A stretch of DNA of 64,000 nt from an uncultured Lachnospiraceae bacterium (GCA_934343915.1 CAKRIL010000015.1:8490-72489); one strand, 5' to 3'; positions 17,147 to 26,399 are shown, numbered from the stretch's first letter. Notes: generated by a model not told the origin, from the letters alone. Numbers and translations: made by a program.

Positions 17147-18742
17147 TTACCTGCTTGACACAGGCTTCTCGGTGAGAGTAACCGTAACCGTATTCTCAAC
17201 ATAGCTTCCACGTTCAAAACGTGAATATGTCAGTTCAACCTGCTCGCCTACTTCATAATACTGCATCATGTTCACAAGCGTCTCCCACGAATCAACTTCC
17301 TTGCCATCAAAGCTTGTTATGACATCGTTAATCTCCAATCCGGCGTTCTCGGCAGCAGAACCTTCAGTTATGCTCTTTATAAGTACACCCTCAGGCCATC
17401 CGTACATTTGGGAAATCTCTGATGTTACGCTGTTGCCGGAAACTCCAAGATAACCTCTCTTCTCATTGTCAAGTGCCACTCTGGTTGTCTGCGTTGAAAG
17501 GTCATCAATTATATCCTTGACTGAATCGATTGATATGGCATAGCCCATACCCTCAACCTTGGTATCGGACATCTTAACGGAATTGATACCTATAACCTCG
17601 CCCTGTGCATTGAAAAGAGCACCACCGCTGTTGCCGGGGTTAATTGCAGCATCCGTCTGAATAAGATCCTCATATACCACATTATCTACCGTAAGGGACT
17701 TATCTACCGCACTTACAATACCTGTCGTTACGGATATTCCGTAGCCCGCTGCATTACCGATTGCTATTGCAGCCTCGCCGACCTTAACGTCCGTAGAAGA
17801 GCCAAGCTTAGCTATTGATATTGCAGACATTGTTGAGTCACTTATATCATCAAGCTTAACTGCAACAACCGCAAGGTCACTGTCTGACTTCATTCCCTTG
17901 ATAACCGCATCCACCTCGGCACCGTCACCGAATGTAACCTTAAGATTATTGACATCATCCACAACATGTGCATTGGTTACAACCAAAAGCTCCGTATCAT
18001 TTGCTCCGATAATTATACCTGAGCCACTGACACCTGCCTCATATGACTGCTGGTAATTTCCCCAGAAGCTGAAGCCGTAGCTGCCGCTCGTAACGGTCTG
18101 TGTTCCGCTTATGGCTACAACAGAGCTTATTACATGCTCTACTATACCTGATACATCAAGAACATTGACTCCTGATGCTGCCGTGCTTGATGACACGCTT
18201 GCAAGTGTCGAGCCTGTCGAAGCTGTATCATATGTCGTATCCGTAAGATAATTCTTGTTAATCTCCCTTGCAATCCGGCTTAACTGTTCATCAGAAAGCT
18301 CTGAGCTGTCATTCGACTTAATCGGGAAGTTGATGTATCCCGCATACATTGCACCATAGCAGGAAGCTCCGGCAACCGCACCGATAAGCACTGCACATGC
18401 AACACCTCTTACCGCTCTTATAAAGAAGCAAGGTCTCTTCTTCCCGCCCTTTACCTTCGCCTTCTTGGACTTCTTCTCAGGCTTTCCTGATGCCTCATAT
18501 ACAGGCTGGCTGTATGAGGAATACATATTGTAGGCTGTATTCTCTGTTGAAGCTGTACCTTCTGCCGCTATGCTTTCTGTTGTCACCGACTCACTTGATG
18601 AAGCCATATTTTCTGTTGCCGCTGTCTCATTCATCGATGCACTCTCATTAATCTGCACCTGCCGGCTCTCGTTGTTCTCTGCTTCTGCATTGTTCTGTGA
18701 ATTATCACTCATATTGTTAAATCCATATTCATTGTTATCCAT
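17147..18742 (-). CDS. htrA: HtrA/DegP-type membrane-anchored serine protease with PDZ domain
   Basis: A 531-residue protease for quality control at the outer face of the membrane. Residues 1-100 are a low-complexity, Asn/Ser/Thr/Glu-rich cytoplasmic tail ending in a Lys-rich patch. One TM helix lies at about 107-134. The trypsin-like domain has His259 (VTNAHVV), Asp289 (SDSDLAVV) and Ser372 (NPGNSGGAL). A PDZ domain follows (GYLGVSGN through TSFDGKEVDSW). GGAGG nine bases upstream supports the start. The gene has its own terminator and sits alone. The long disordered N-terminus is typical of clostridial HtrA and may be a regulatory or partner-binding tail. Confidence 0.92.
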   Translation of the reverse strand: MDNNEYGFNNMSDNSQNNAEAENNESRQVQINESASMNETAATENMASSSESVTTESIAAEGTASTENTAYNMYSSYSQPVYEASGKPEKKSKKAKVKGGKKRPCFFIRAVRGVACAVLIGAVAGASCYGAMYAGYINFPIKSNDSSELSDEQLSRIAREINKNYLTDTTYDTASTGSTLASVSSSTAASGVNVLDVSGIVEHVISSVVAISGTQTVTSGSYGFSFWGNYQQSYEAGVSGSGIIIGANDTELLVVTNAHVVDDVNNLKVTFGDGAEVDAVIKGMKSDSDLAVVAVKLDDISDSTMSAISIAKLGSSTDVKVGEAAIAIGNAAGYGISVTTGIVSAVDKSLTVDNVVYEDLIQTDAAINPGNSGGALFNAQGEVIGINSVKMSDTKVEGMGYAISIDSVKDIIDDLSTQTTRVALDNEKRGYLGVSGNSVTSEISQMYGWPEGVLIKSITEGSAAENAGLEINDVITSFDGKEVDSWETLVNMMQYYEVGEQVELTYSRFERGSYVENTVTVTLTEKPVSSR

Positions 18743-18831
18743 AATTATATACCTCCGATTTTCTGAGGGCTTTATGTTTCCCTCTCTCTTTTATGAGTAC
18801 AATATAACAATGAATTGTGTTCTTTTTGTGA

Positions 18832-18875
18832 TAAAAAAGTGAATGAATTGAGAAATCTTTTCACAATTCATTCAC
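18832..18875 (-). terminator. Rho-independent terminator after nrdD
   Basis: GTGAATGAATTGTGAA and its complement TTCTCAATTCATTCAC form a 16-bp stem with one mismatch around a five-base loop, followed by six T residues on the minus strand, 33 bases after the nrdD stop. Confidence 0.88.
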
Positions 18876-18907
18876 TCTGAAATATTGCTTATTCTGTTCA
18901 AATCCTA

Positions 18908-21067
18908 TTACAGATGCAGAACTCTCTCCCTGATTTCCTGAGTTCTTCCCTGATTCCAGAACTGTGTTCCGATGTAGCCGCAGGTACGTCTTGCAACATT
19001 TAATGTATTCTCATCCCTGTTGCCGCACTGAGGACATTCCCACACAATCTTCTTATCCTCGTCAATTACGGTCTGAATCTCACCTGAGAAACCGCACTTC
19101 TGGCAATAATCACTCTTCGTATTCAGCTCAGCATACATGATGTTCTCATATATGAACTTAATTACCTCTATAACTGCAGGTATATTGTTCTGCATATTCG
19201 GAACCTCAACATAGCTTACGGCTCCGCCCGTCGACAATGCCTGGAACTTGGACTCAAAGGCAAGCTTAGAGAATGCATCAATCGGCTCTGTGACATGCAC
19301 ATGGTAGCTGTTGGTGATATATCCCTTATCCGTTATTCCCGGAATGATGCCGAATCTCTTCTGAAGGCACTTGGCGAACTTGTATGTAGTGCTCTCGATA
19401 GGTGAACCGTAAATACTGAATGCAATATTCGTATTCTCCGTCCATATCTTACACTTCTCATTCATATGCTCCATAACCGAAAGTGCGAACGGTGTCGCCT
19501 CAGGTGATGTATGTGAAAGACCTGTCATATACTTTACACACTCATAAAGACCTGCATATCCGAGGGATATTGTTGAGTAGCCTCCATATAAAAGCTTATC
19601 TATCTTCTCACCCTTCTTAAGTCTTGCGAGTGCTCCGTTCTGCCAAAGAATAGGCGCAACATCCGACAAGGTTCCCTTGAGTCTGTTGTGTCTGCACATA
19701 AGTGCTCTGTAACAGAGCTCAAGTCTGTCATCGAATATCTCCCAGAACTTCGTGTAATCTCCGCCCGATGAAAGTGCCACATCAACAAGATTGATTGTGA
19801 CAACACCCTGGTTGAAACGGCCGTAGAACTTGTAGTTGCCGTTCTCATCCTTCCAAGGGTTGAGCGCGCTTCGGCATCCCATGACAGGGAAGCAGTTGCC
19901 TTCCTTGAGCTCCTTCATCTTTTTCTCAGATATATAATCAGGCACAAGTCTCTTTGCAGAGCATCTTGCCGAGAGCTCCGTGAGATAGAAGTACTTGGAA
20001 TCCTCCGTGATATTATCATCCTCAAGCACATATATAAGCTTAGGGAATGCAGGTGTCACCCATACTCCCGCCTCGTTCTTAACTCCTTTGAGACGCTGCT
20101 TTAATGTCTCCTCTATAATCAGTGCAAGGTCTGCCTTCTCCTGCTCGTTCTTTGCCTCATTGAGGTACATGAACACCGTAAGAAAAGGAGCCTGTCCGTT
20201 AGTTGTCATAAGTGTGATTACCTGATATTGTATTGTCTGTACACCCTTGGTAATCTCTTTCTTAAGTCTGCTCTCTACAATCTCTGCAACCTTATCCTCT
20301 GAAGGGGTACACTCTAACAATGCAAGCTCCTCCATAACATCCTTGCGTATCTTCTCTCTTGAAATATTTACAAAAGGAGCAAGATGAGCAAGCGAAATAC
20401 TCTGTCCGCCATACTGGCTTGATGCAACCTGTGCTATTATCTGTGTCGCAATATTACATGCTGTTGAGAAGCTGTGCGGCTTCTCAATGAGTGTCTCACT
20501 GATGACCGTTCCATTCTGAAGCATGTCCTCAAGATTGACCAAATCGCAGTTATGCATATGCTGTGCATAATAATCCGAATCATGGAAATGAATTATTCCC
20601 TGCTCATCCGCCTCCACAATCTCAGTCGGAAGAAGAAGTCTTCTTGTGATGTCCTTGCTTACCTCGCCTGCCATATAATCACGCTGCACACTGTTGACAG
20701 CGGGGTTCTTATTGGAATTCTCCTGCTTAACTTCTTCATTGTTATACTCGATAAGCGAAAGTATTCTTGTGTCCGTCGTGTTCGCCTTTCTTACAAGTGA
20801 ACGCTTATAGCGGTAACGGACATATCCTCTTGCCACATCGAATGCACCGGTTGACATAATCTGATTCTCTACCATATCCTGTATCTCCTCGACGGATACG
20901 GCACGATTCATCTTATTGCACTTGTACTCAACATAGTCGGCAATCTCTGCAATCTGTTCCTTGCTGAGAGGAGCATTGTCAACAGCAGCGTTAGCCTTCG
21001 TGATGGCGGCTGCTATCTTGCCTACGTCAAATACTTCCTCAGAGCCATTTCTTTTGATAATCTTCAT
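18908..21067 (-). CDS. nrdD: Anaerobic ribonucleoside-triphosphate reductase (class III)
   Basis: A 719-residue glycyl-radical enzyme that makes dNTPs without oxygen. It starts MKIIKRNGSEEVFDVGKIAAAI, an ATP-cone domain for allosteric control, followed by the ten-stranded catalytic barrel. The C-terminus carries a zinc site (CQKCGFSGE, WECPQCGNRDE) and the glycyl-radical loop RRTCGYIGTQFWNQGR with the radical glycine after RRTC. GGAGGG five bases upstream fixes the start at 21067. No activase gene (nrdG) is next to it, unlike the common nrdDG arrangement, so nrdG must lie elsewhere. The promoter carries two NrdR-box-like palindromes. Confidence 0.95.
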   Translation of the reverse strand: MKIIKRNGSEEVFDVGKIAAAITKANAAVDNAPLSKEQIAEIADYVEYKCNKMNRAVSVEEIQDMVENQIMSTGAFDVARGYVRYRYKRSLVRKANTTDTRILSLIEYNNEEVKQENSNKNPAVNSVQRDYMAGEVSKDITRRLLLPTEIVEADEQGIIHFHDSDYYAQHMHNCDLVNLEDMLQNGTVISETLIEKPHSFSTACNIATQIIAQVASSQYGGQSISLAHLAPFVNISREKIRKDVMEELALLECTPSEDKVAEIVESRLKKEITKGVQTIQYQVITLMTTNGQAPFLTVFMYLNEAKNEQEKADLALIIEETLKQRLKGVKNEAGVWVTPAFPKLIYVLEDDNITEDSKYFYLTELSARCSAKRLVPDYISEKKMKELKEGNCFPVMGCRSALNPWKDENGNYKFYGRFNQGVVTINLVDVALSSGGDYTKFWEIFDDRLELCYRALMCRHNRLKGTLSDVAPILWQNGALARLKKGEKIDKLLYGGYSTISLGYAGLYECVKYMTGLSHTSPEATPFALSVMEHMNEKCKIWTENTNIAFSIYGSPIESTTYKFAKCLQKRFGIIPGITDKGYITNSYHVHVTEPIDAFSKLAFESKFQALSTGGAVSYVEVPNMQNNIPAVIEVIKFIYENIMYAELNTKSDYCQKCGFSGEIQTVIDEDKKIVWECPQCGNRDENTLNVARRTCGYIGTQFWNQGRTQEIRERVLHL

Positions 21068-21089
21068 GTGAACCCTCCAAATAAAATAA

Positions 21090-21138
21090 CCACAATATCT
21101 TGTATTGCTGCAACGTACAAAATACATTATGCAGTGTT
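21090..21138 (-). promoter_or_regulatory. Pair of NrdR-box-like palindromes upstream of nrdD
   Basis: On the minus strand ACACTGCATAATGT (21124-21137) and ACAAGATATTGTGG (21090-21103) resemble the NrdR consensus, roughly ACACTATATATAGTGT. Their centres are about 33 bp apart, near the three-helical-turn spacing usual for NrdR sites. The distal box overlaps the -10 and the proximal one lies downstream of the start site, so binding would repress. Confidence 0.55.
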
Positions 21139-21154
21139 ATTTCTAAAAAGTCAA
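21126..21154 (-). promoter_or_regulatory. Promoter of nrdD
   Basis: TTGACT, 17-base spacer, CATAAT on the minus strand, 59 bases before the nrdD start. The -10 lies within an NrdR-box-like palindrome. Confidence 0.65.
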
Positions 21155-21168
21155 TAAGTATATATGTA

Positions 21169-22518
21169 CTATTTTTCGACATGGACACTTACGGGTGTAC
21201 CAGCCCTCCTAAATCGTTTTACCATGCTTATAATGAGCGGAATCACCATGACAGCCCATACCACGGGCTCCGATATAATGATTCCCCAGTACCCGATTAC
21301 CGGTGTGAGGAGCATGGCAATAAGTACCTTTCCCGCAAGCTCAAGTCCGCTTGAAAAGATAGGTGTGATGTGGTCACCCATTCCCTGAAGGCTGTTTCTC
21401 AATACTGTTATTGTAGGCACAAGCAGATAGAACAGCGTGTCGAATCTCTGATACAGGCACGCCGTATCTATTACCTCCTGTATGCTTGTGTCCGTAATTG
21501 CAACAATCAGGTACGGACATATCGTATAGCTCGCAAGCATCACTATGACACACCATATATACGAGCAGCCGAGTGAAACCTTAAGACCTGAACGTATTCT
21601 GTCATAGCGCCCTGCTCCGTAGTTCTGACCGCTGTATGTAGCCATGGTTGTTCCGAGCACGCTGAAAGGCAGCATATACAGGTTGGTGAGCTTTCTCGTC
21701 GCTGCATGTGCCACAATCGTGTTGGTTCCCAGTGTGTTTATCGCCGTCTGAAGCGACAGGGTTCCGAACGATACAAGCGAGTTCATGAGTCCCATCGACA
21801 GTCCGCCTTCAAGCATCGGCTTTACCAATCTCTTCTCAGGGACAAAGTCCTTTGTTCCAAAATGCAGAAATGCATATTTTTTCCATGTATAGCCAAAACA
21901 CAGCACGGCAGATACCGCCTGTGATGCAACAGTCGCAGCTGCCGCTCCTCTTACACCCATAGCAAGATATTTTACGCACAGGATGTCAAGTGCCACATTG
22001 AGCACGGCTGATATGATAAGAAAAATAAGAGGCGTATACGCATCTCCTATCGCCCTTAGATTCGCCGCAAGCACATTATATATGATTGAGAAGAACAGAC
22101 CCGCTATAATAACCGTGATATACTCCGTCGATGCGGCTCTGTGCTCGTCCATCACGTTCATCCAGTTGAGGAGTCCATCCATAAAAATAAGGCTTCCCGC
22201 AACTATAAGTGCCGTCACTGCCAGTCCCATAAGGATTGAGAGTGCGAATACCTTCCTCGATTTTTCCCTGTCACCGCTTCCAAAATGCTGTGCCATTATG
22301 ACGGCAAAACCATTCGCCAAGCCGACGACAAAGCCCACAAGAAGGTCATTAAGTGTGCTTATCGAGCCGACAGCCGCAAGCGCATCATTGCCAAGGTAGG
22401 TGCCGACAATTCGCGTGTCCGCAAGATTATAGGCAAGATTGAACAGGTTGCCTATAAGTATCGGGAGGGCGAAATAGAGTATTATTTTCGCGGGTTTTCC
22501 GCGTGTTAAGTCTTTCAT
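21169..22518 (-). CDS. MATE-family multidrug/metabolite exporter
   Basis: A 449-residue membrane protein with about 12 TM helices in two six-helix halves. It opens with LTRGKPAKIILYFALPILIGN, LFNLAYNLADTRIVGTYLG and ALAAVGSISTL, the standard MATE N-terminal blocks; the second half repeats the pattern (GLMNSLVSFGTLSLQTAINTLG). MATE proteins export cationic drugs or metabolites using Na+ or H+ gradients. The substrate is unknown. It is a single-gene unit; GAGG lies 14 bases before the ATG, so the ribosome site is poor. Confidence 0.9.
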   Translation of the reverse strand: MKDLTRGKPAKIILYFALPILIGNLFNLAYNLADTRIVGTYLGNDALAAVGSISTLNDLLVGFVVGLANGFAVIMAQHFGSGDREKSRKVFALSILMGLAVTALIVAGSLIFMDGLLNWMNVMDEHRAASTEYITVIIAGLFFSIIYNVLAANLRAIGDAYTPLIFLIISAVLNVALDILCVKYLAMGVRGAAAATVASQAVSAVLCFGYTWKKYAFLHFGTKDFVPEKRLVKPMLEGGLSMGLMNSLVSFGTLSLQTAINTLGTNTIVAHAATRKLTNLYMLPFSVLGTTMATYSGQNYGAGRYDRIRSGLKVSLGCSYIWCVIVMLASYTICPYLIVAITDTSIQEVIDTACLYQRFDTLFYLLVPTITVLRNSLQGMGDHITPIFSSGLELAGKVLIAMLLTPVIGYWGIIISEPVVWAVMVIPLIISMVKRFRRAGTPVSVHVEK

Positions 22519-22556
22519 GTGAGTGATTTATACCTCTTATATTAGTTATTTTGCAA

Positions 22557-22844
22557 CGTCAAAATATGCCATTTAATCTGTCAGTTTATAATATTTATAT
22601 TTATGTATATCGGCTCCGTTGTACGAAGCAAGTTGTTCTAACGACTCTGACGTATATACTTACAACTTACGCCACCGAAGCAAAGCATACTTCCTTGTAT
22701 GCATTGCTTCTAAGACGGCATCCATGCCGTCTTTGGCTGCGTATTGTATAGAGTCCTAAGAACAACTAAGCTTCTCCCAAAAGTCGCGCTATGCATAAAT
22801 ATAAATATTCTATACCTTTAATTTTTTTTCGGCATATTTTGACG
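22557..22844 (+). repeat. Long-form copy A of the palindromic repeat family 1
   Basis: Fills most of the 437-base gap between MATE and pgm. Outer 14-bp inverted ends: CGTCAAAATATGCC (22557-22570) and its complement (22831-22844). Inside is a perfect 16-bp arm, AATATTTATATTTATG (22590-22605) against 22794-22809. Next come the conserved junctions GCTCCGTTGTACGA (22613-22626) and CTTCTCCCAAAAGTCG (to about 22786). A GAAGC..AAGTTGTTCT stem encloses two hairpins, one of them GACGG-CATCCATG-CCGTC (about 22714-22731). No ORF lies within it. Whether it acts as RNA or as a DNA hairpin is open. Confidence 0.8.
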
Positions 22845-22880
22845 CGATAAAAAGCATGTAGGTTATATTATACTTTTTCC

Positions 22881-22930
22881 GCGCAATATATGAGGCTGAC
22901 ATATCGGACATGTCAGCCTCATTGCGTTAC
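22881..22930 (-). terminator. Hairpin at the end of pgm
   Basis: TGAGGCTGACAT pairs perfectly with ATGTCAGCCTCA around a 7-base loop, with a further GCGCAAT/ATTGCG closing stem. It begins 25 bases after the pgm stop. There is no T-run directly after it on the minus strand; T-rich sequence lies on the plus side, so termination strength is uncertain. Confidence 0.5.
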
Positions 22931-22955
22931 TTATTTTTTATTCGCGGGCGGGGAT

Positions 22956-24689
22956 TTAAGCTTCGCCTGTTACTACCTTCATCACAGCATCGGAGAGTGC
23001 GGCGAGCTTCTTCTCGGCATCCTCGAAGCTTGTCCCCTTAACGCCCATGTAGAACTTAACCTTAGGCTCTGTTCCTGATGGTCTTGCACAGCACCATGCA
23101 CCGTCATTGAGGTCATAGTAGAGAACATTGGACTTAGGAAGTCCTGTCGGCTTCTTCTCGCCTGTCTTCATGTCCACGATTACATCTCTGTCGTAATCTC
23201 TTGCTGAGAGTACGGTGAAGTCACCGAACTTCTCAGGTGTATGCTCACGGAGATTGTCAAGCATCTCCTTAATCTTTGCAACACCTTCAACACCCTTGAG
23301 AGTGATTGACTTAAGTCCTTCTCTGTAATAGCCGTACTTCTCATATATATTAATCATCTGATCCCAAAGAGTAAGTCCCTGCTTCTTGTAGTAGGCTGCT
23401 GCCTCACAGAGAGCCATAACGGCAACGATGGCATCCTTATCTCTTGCATGTGTTCCTACGAGGCATCCGTAGCTCTCCTCGAAGCCAAACATATACTGAT
23501 ATGTATGCTGCTGCTCGAAGAACTTAATCTGCTCTCCGATATACTTAAAGCCTGTCAATACCTCTATAAGCTTAAGATTGTACTCCTTGGCAACAGCATC
23601 TGCCATGTTGGTAGACACGATAGTCTTGACAAGTGCGCCGTTGGCAGGAATAAGTCCCTTAGCCTTCTTCTGTGAAAGGAGATACTCGGCAATAAGCATA
23701 CCTGACATATTACCTGTGAAGGATACATACTCTCCTGTCTTGGAATCCTTAGCGTATACACCAAGTCTGTCCGCATCAGGGTCAGTAGCGAGAACGACAT
23801 CCGCATTCTTCTCCTTCGCAAGCTTGAGTGCAAGTGCGAATGCAGCCGGATCCTCAGGGTTAGGATAGCTTACCGTAGGGAAATCTCCGTTAGGAAGCTC
23901 CTGCTCAGGAACAACATATACATTCTCAAAGCCAATCTCCTTTAAAACTCTTCTTGCAGGAATATTACCGGTTCCATGAAGAGGTGTATATACAACAGTC
24001 ATTGTCTTACCCATTTCCTTAATCACATCAGGGTTGACAATCTGCTTCTTAAGCTCTGCTATGTATGCGTCATCAAGGTCTGAGCCGATTACATTGTAAA
24101 GACCTGCCGCCTTGGCTGCTTCCTTGTCCATTGTCTTAACAGTATTAAAATCTGTTACGTTGAGTACTTCCGTAATAATCTGCTTGTCCTTAGGAGCGGT
24201 AATCTGTGCACCGTCCTCCCAGTATACCTTGTATCCGTTATATTCAGGAGGGTTATGGCTTGCAGTAACCACGATACCTGCTGTACATCCAAGGTATCTT
24301 ACCGCAAATGAAAGCTCCGGTGTAGGACGAAGTGAAGGGAAGATATATGCCTTGATTCCGTTAGCTGCAAGGCAGAGAGCAGCCTCATCGGAAAATTCAG
24401 GTGACATTCTTCTTGAATCAAATGCAATGGCAACACCCTTATCCTGTGCGCCTTCCTTAATAATGAAGTTCGCAAGTCCCTGTGTAGCCCTTCTTACAGT
24501 ATATACGTTCATTCTGTTAGTACCGTATCCGATAACTCCTCTAAGACCACCGGTTCCAAATTCCAAATCCTTGTAAAATCTGTCCTCAATCTCTTTTTCA
24601 TTACCTGCAATGGACTTAAGCTCTTCTCTTACCGATTCATCGAAGTAAGGATTCTCGCACCACTGCTTGTAGGTATCCATGTATGACAT
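22956..24689 (-). CDS. pgm: Phosphoglucomutase / phosphomannomutase (alpha-D-phosphohexomutase)
   Basis: A 577-residue enzyme interconverting glucose-1-phosphate and glucose-6-phosphate. Domain signatures: FGTGGLRGVIG near the N-terminus, the phosphoserine loop VVTASHNPPEYNGYK, the metal loop ATDPDADRLGV, the sugar-binding GFEESYG and the phosphate-binding RPSGTEPKVKFY at the C-terminus. This length is typical of the PgcA-type enzyme of Firmicutes. AAGGAG five bases before the ATG at 24689 fixes the start. Its product, glucose-1-phosphate, is the substrate of RmlA encoded 12 kb away, so it should feed dTDP-rhamnose synthesis as well as glycogen or wall sugars. It is its own transcription unit. 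Confidence 0.93.
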   Translation of the reverse strand: MSYMDTYKQWCENPYFDESVREELKSIAGNEKEIEDRFYKDLEFGTGGLRGVIGYGTNRMNVYTVRRATQGLANFIIKEGAQDKGVAIAFDSRRMSPEFSDEAALCLAANGIKAYIFPSLRPTPELSFAVRYLGCTAGIVVTASHNPPEYNGYKVYWEDGAQITAPKDKQIITEVLNVTDFNTVKTMDKEAAKAAGLYNVIGSDLDDAYIAELKKQIVNPDVIKEMGKTMTVVYTPLHGTGNIPARRVLKEIGFENVYVVPEQELPNGDFPTVSYPNPEDPAAFALALKLAKEKNADVVLATDPDADRLGVYAKDSKTGEYVSFTGNMSGMLIAEYLLSQKKAKGLIPANGALVKTIVSTNMADAVAKEYNLKLIEVLTGFKYIGEQIKFFEQQHTYQYMFGFEESYGCLVGTHARDKDAIVAVMALCEAAAYYKKQGLTLWDQMINIYEKYGYYREGLKSITLKGVEGVAKIKEMLDNLREHTPEKFGDFTVLSARDYDRDVIVDMKTGEKKPTGLPKSNVLYYDLNDGAWCCARPSGTEPKVKFYMGVKGTSFEDAEKKLAALSDAVMKVVTGEA

Positions 24690-24775
24690 GCTATCTCCTT
24701 CCTGCACCCCCATAGATGCATACGAAACATTTCCGCGGATACCCGCCTATCGTATTCCCAAAAATCTCACAGAGA

Positions 24776-24830
24776 CAAAATAAGCGCCCACGGATTGTAT
24801 TTATTTTAACATATCCGCGAACGCTTATCA
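24776..24830 (-). terminator. Terminator after the lipoprotein gene
   Basis: ATAAGCG..CGGAT pairs with ATCCG..CGCTTAT with internal mismatches around a long AT-rich loop, ending GCGCTTATTTTGT on the minus strand, about 55 bases after the stop. Confidence 0.5.
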
Positions 24831-24883
24831 AGACATAACACTTACAAAGCACATAAATTGCCAATGGCTCGTATCCGCATATT

Positions 24884-25615
24884 CTATTCAATATTTACTA
24901 TGAACCGATATGCGCTGTCGCCGCCCCATGCCTCGTATACCACATAGCCGCCGCCATATACCTTGAGCGTATTTTCCAATCCGGCTTCGTCATAGAAAAC
25001 CACTTCATACAGGCAGTCCGTACCAGCCTGAGGAACTCCCTGCTCACTTGGCGAAATGAACTCGGCTTCACATATTTTCTTCAAAAAGCTGTCTATGTCA
25101 AGCTTTTCCTCAACCGGCTCGCCATTCTTCACTGTCTCTGCCTTCTCGTATTTATCAAGGCTGAGCTTTTTCTTAAATATATCTTCGCCATTTCGCACCG
25201 TCATTCCGTTAAGATTCTCAAAGAGAAACAGTGCATCACTCTTCTGTACATATACGCACACCCTGAAATCCTTATCATATCCCTTGACAGAATATACCTC
25301 CGCCTCAGCTTCAACCGCCGTAAGCTTCTCCTTATCGTCTGACCAAAAGGCTCCGGCGTAGCCGTACACTGTTCCAAGCTTCTCACCGCATACCTTGTCA
25401 ACATCCGCTCCGTCCTGCTCTAATATTGCTCCCGTGTACATTTTTCCGTCATAGTTAAGCAGCAATGTCGACCAAAGTACCTCCGTCATGCTGTTTTTCA
25501 CATAATTGAATCTGCTCTCCGGGACTGCCGCGTATGCAACACCTGCCGGCTGCTTCGCACATGAAGTCAAAAGCAATGCTATCAAGGCTGCCGCACATAC
25601 AAGACGATGTCTCAT
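24884..25615 (-). CDS. Uncharacterised lipoprotein
   Basis: A 243-residue secreted lipoprotein. The N-terminus MRHRLVCAAALIALLLTSC has a basic start, a hydrophobic core and a lipobox LLTSC with the acylated Cys at 19. The mature part is acidic and mixed alpha/beta and contains two further Cys (CGEKLG and KKICEAEF). I do not recognise a family. AAAGGAGGGGGAG gives a very strong ribosome site. The ATG overlaps the stop of a short upstream reading frame (ATGA), as if it had been the second gene of a coupled pair. Function unknown. Confidence 0.75.
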   Translation of the reverse strand: MRHRLVCAAALIALLLTSCAKQPAGVAYAAVPESRFNYVKNSMTEVLWSTLLLNYDGKMYTGAILEQDGADVDKVCGEKLGTVYGYAGAFWSDDKEKLTAVEAEAEVYSVKGYDKDFRVCVYVQKSDALFLFENLNGMTVRNGEDIFKKKLSLDKYEKAETVKNGEPVEEKLDIDSFLKKICEAEFISPSEQGVPQAGTDCLYEVVFYDEAGLENTLKVYGGGYVVYEAWGGDSAYRFIVNIE

Positions 25616-25962
25616 GACTCCCCCTCCTTTCCCACTGTATTTTTTTGCTGTATATACATATACACATCTTCAAGTGTTATGTTATCATTAACTCTGACAG
25701 CCGTATCCGGAAGCCTGTCACCGACTATTCTGTACGCTCTTCCATTCATACGCTGTACGATTGTTCCGTATGGATATTCTTTTTTTATTATATCGTGATT
25801 TCATCACTCAATAATTTCGCCGTTCGTCAAGAGTGAGCAAGCTCCCTCTGACTCTCTTGCGCTCATTATATCATTAAGTCCGTCACTGTCAAAATCTATT
25901 TCACCGACCTTATTTGATAAATAACATGTAATAATTTTACTCAATGTATGCTGCCGTATGTA
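25612..25962 (-). pseudogene. Interrupted reading frame upstream of the lipoprotein gene
   Basis: This otherwise gene-free stretch holds one minus-strand frame that looks coding on both sides of two consecutive TGA codons (25801-25806). The upper part ends FDSDGLNDIMSARESEGAC then SLLTNGEIIE. The lower part reads EYPYGTIVQRMNGRAYRIVG, then DRLPDTAVRVNDNITLEDVY, and ends exactly at an ATGA overlap with the lipoprotein start. The first ATG of the lower part (25749) would give 45 residues but has no ribosome site; the upper part could only start at TTG (25944). I do not recognise the protein. Most likely a decayed gene, less likely two small genes or a sequence with TGA read-through. Confidence 0.4.
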
Positions 25963-26003
25963 TTATTTAATCAATTCACTAATTATTATGTCTTTTCAAA
26001 AAA

Positions 26004-26399
26004 TTATCCCTCTTTATGAGTCCCATCTTTCCAGTATTTTGAATACACAAGCTTGTAGTACATAACGCACCAATACAGGTACGCGATGCCATTCAGACCA
26101 AGGAAGGTACTGAGTGATGGGAACAGGGCACTCGGATATGACCGGTAAAAATATATCCCTGCAAAATCAACCACAATGTTAATTACGGCAAGTATGACAA
26201 CGCCGGGCCACACCTTATCAAGCCTTGTGAACCTGATGCCCATGATTCCCAGTGCGGTGAGAACCGCTCCCTGCACTATCGGGACAATCGGCATAATCTC
26301 TGCCTCGCCGACAGCCGCTTTGTATAAGCTGTAGAAAATAAGAACAACACCGACCAGGCTCCAGCCCGCCGAAACTCTCTCCAAATACTTATCATTCAT
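26004..26399 (-). CDS. Small integral membrane protein, unknown
   Basis: A 131-residue protein with four predicted TM helices (about 10-28, 38-55, 63-86, 98-122) and short loops. A GGGGGA site lies upstream of the ATG. It ends the GT2 glycosyltransferase operon, 18 bases after the preceding gene, so a part in envelope glycan work is possible. No motif beyond the helices is recognisable. It could be a small flippase-accessory or regulatory membrane protein, but nothing in the sequence shows it. Confidence 0.65.
   Translation of the reverse strand: MNDKYLERVSAGWSLVGVVLIFYSLYKAAVGEAEIMPIVPIVQGAVLTALGIMGIRFTRLDKVWPGVVILAVINIVVDFAGIYFYRSYPSALFPSLSTFLGLNGIAYLYWCVMYYKLVYSKYWKDGTHKEG

Noticed and set aside
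22590..22809. Repeat copy A as an insertion sequence or group II intron
   Set aside because: It has no open reading frame, and I could not identify the conserved domain V hairpin of group II introns; the size and folding fit a small non-coding element.
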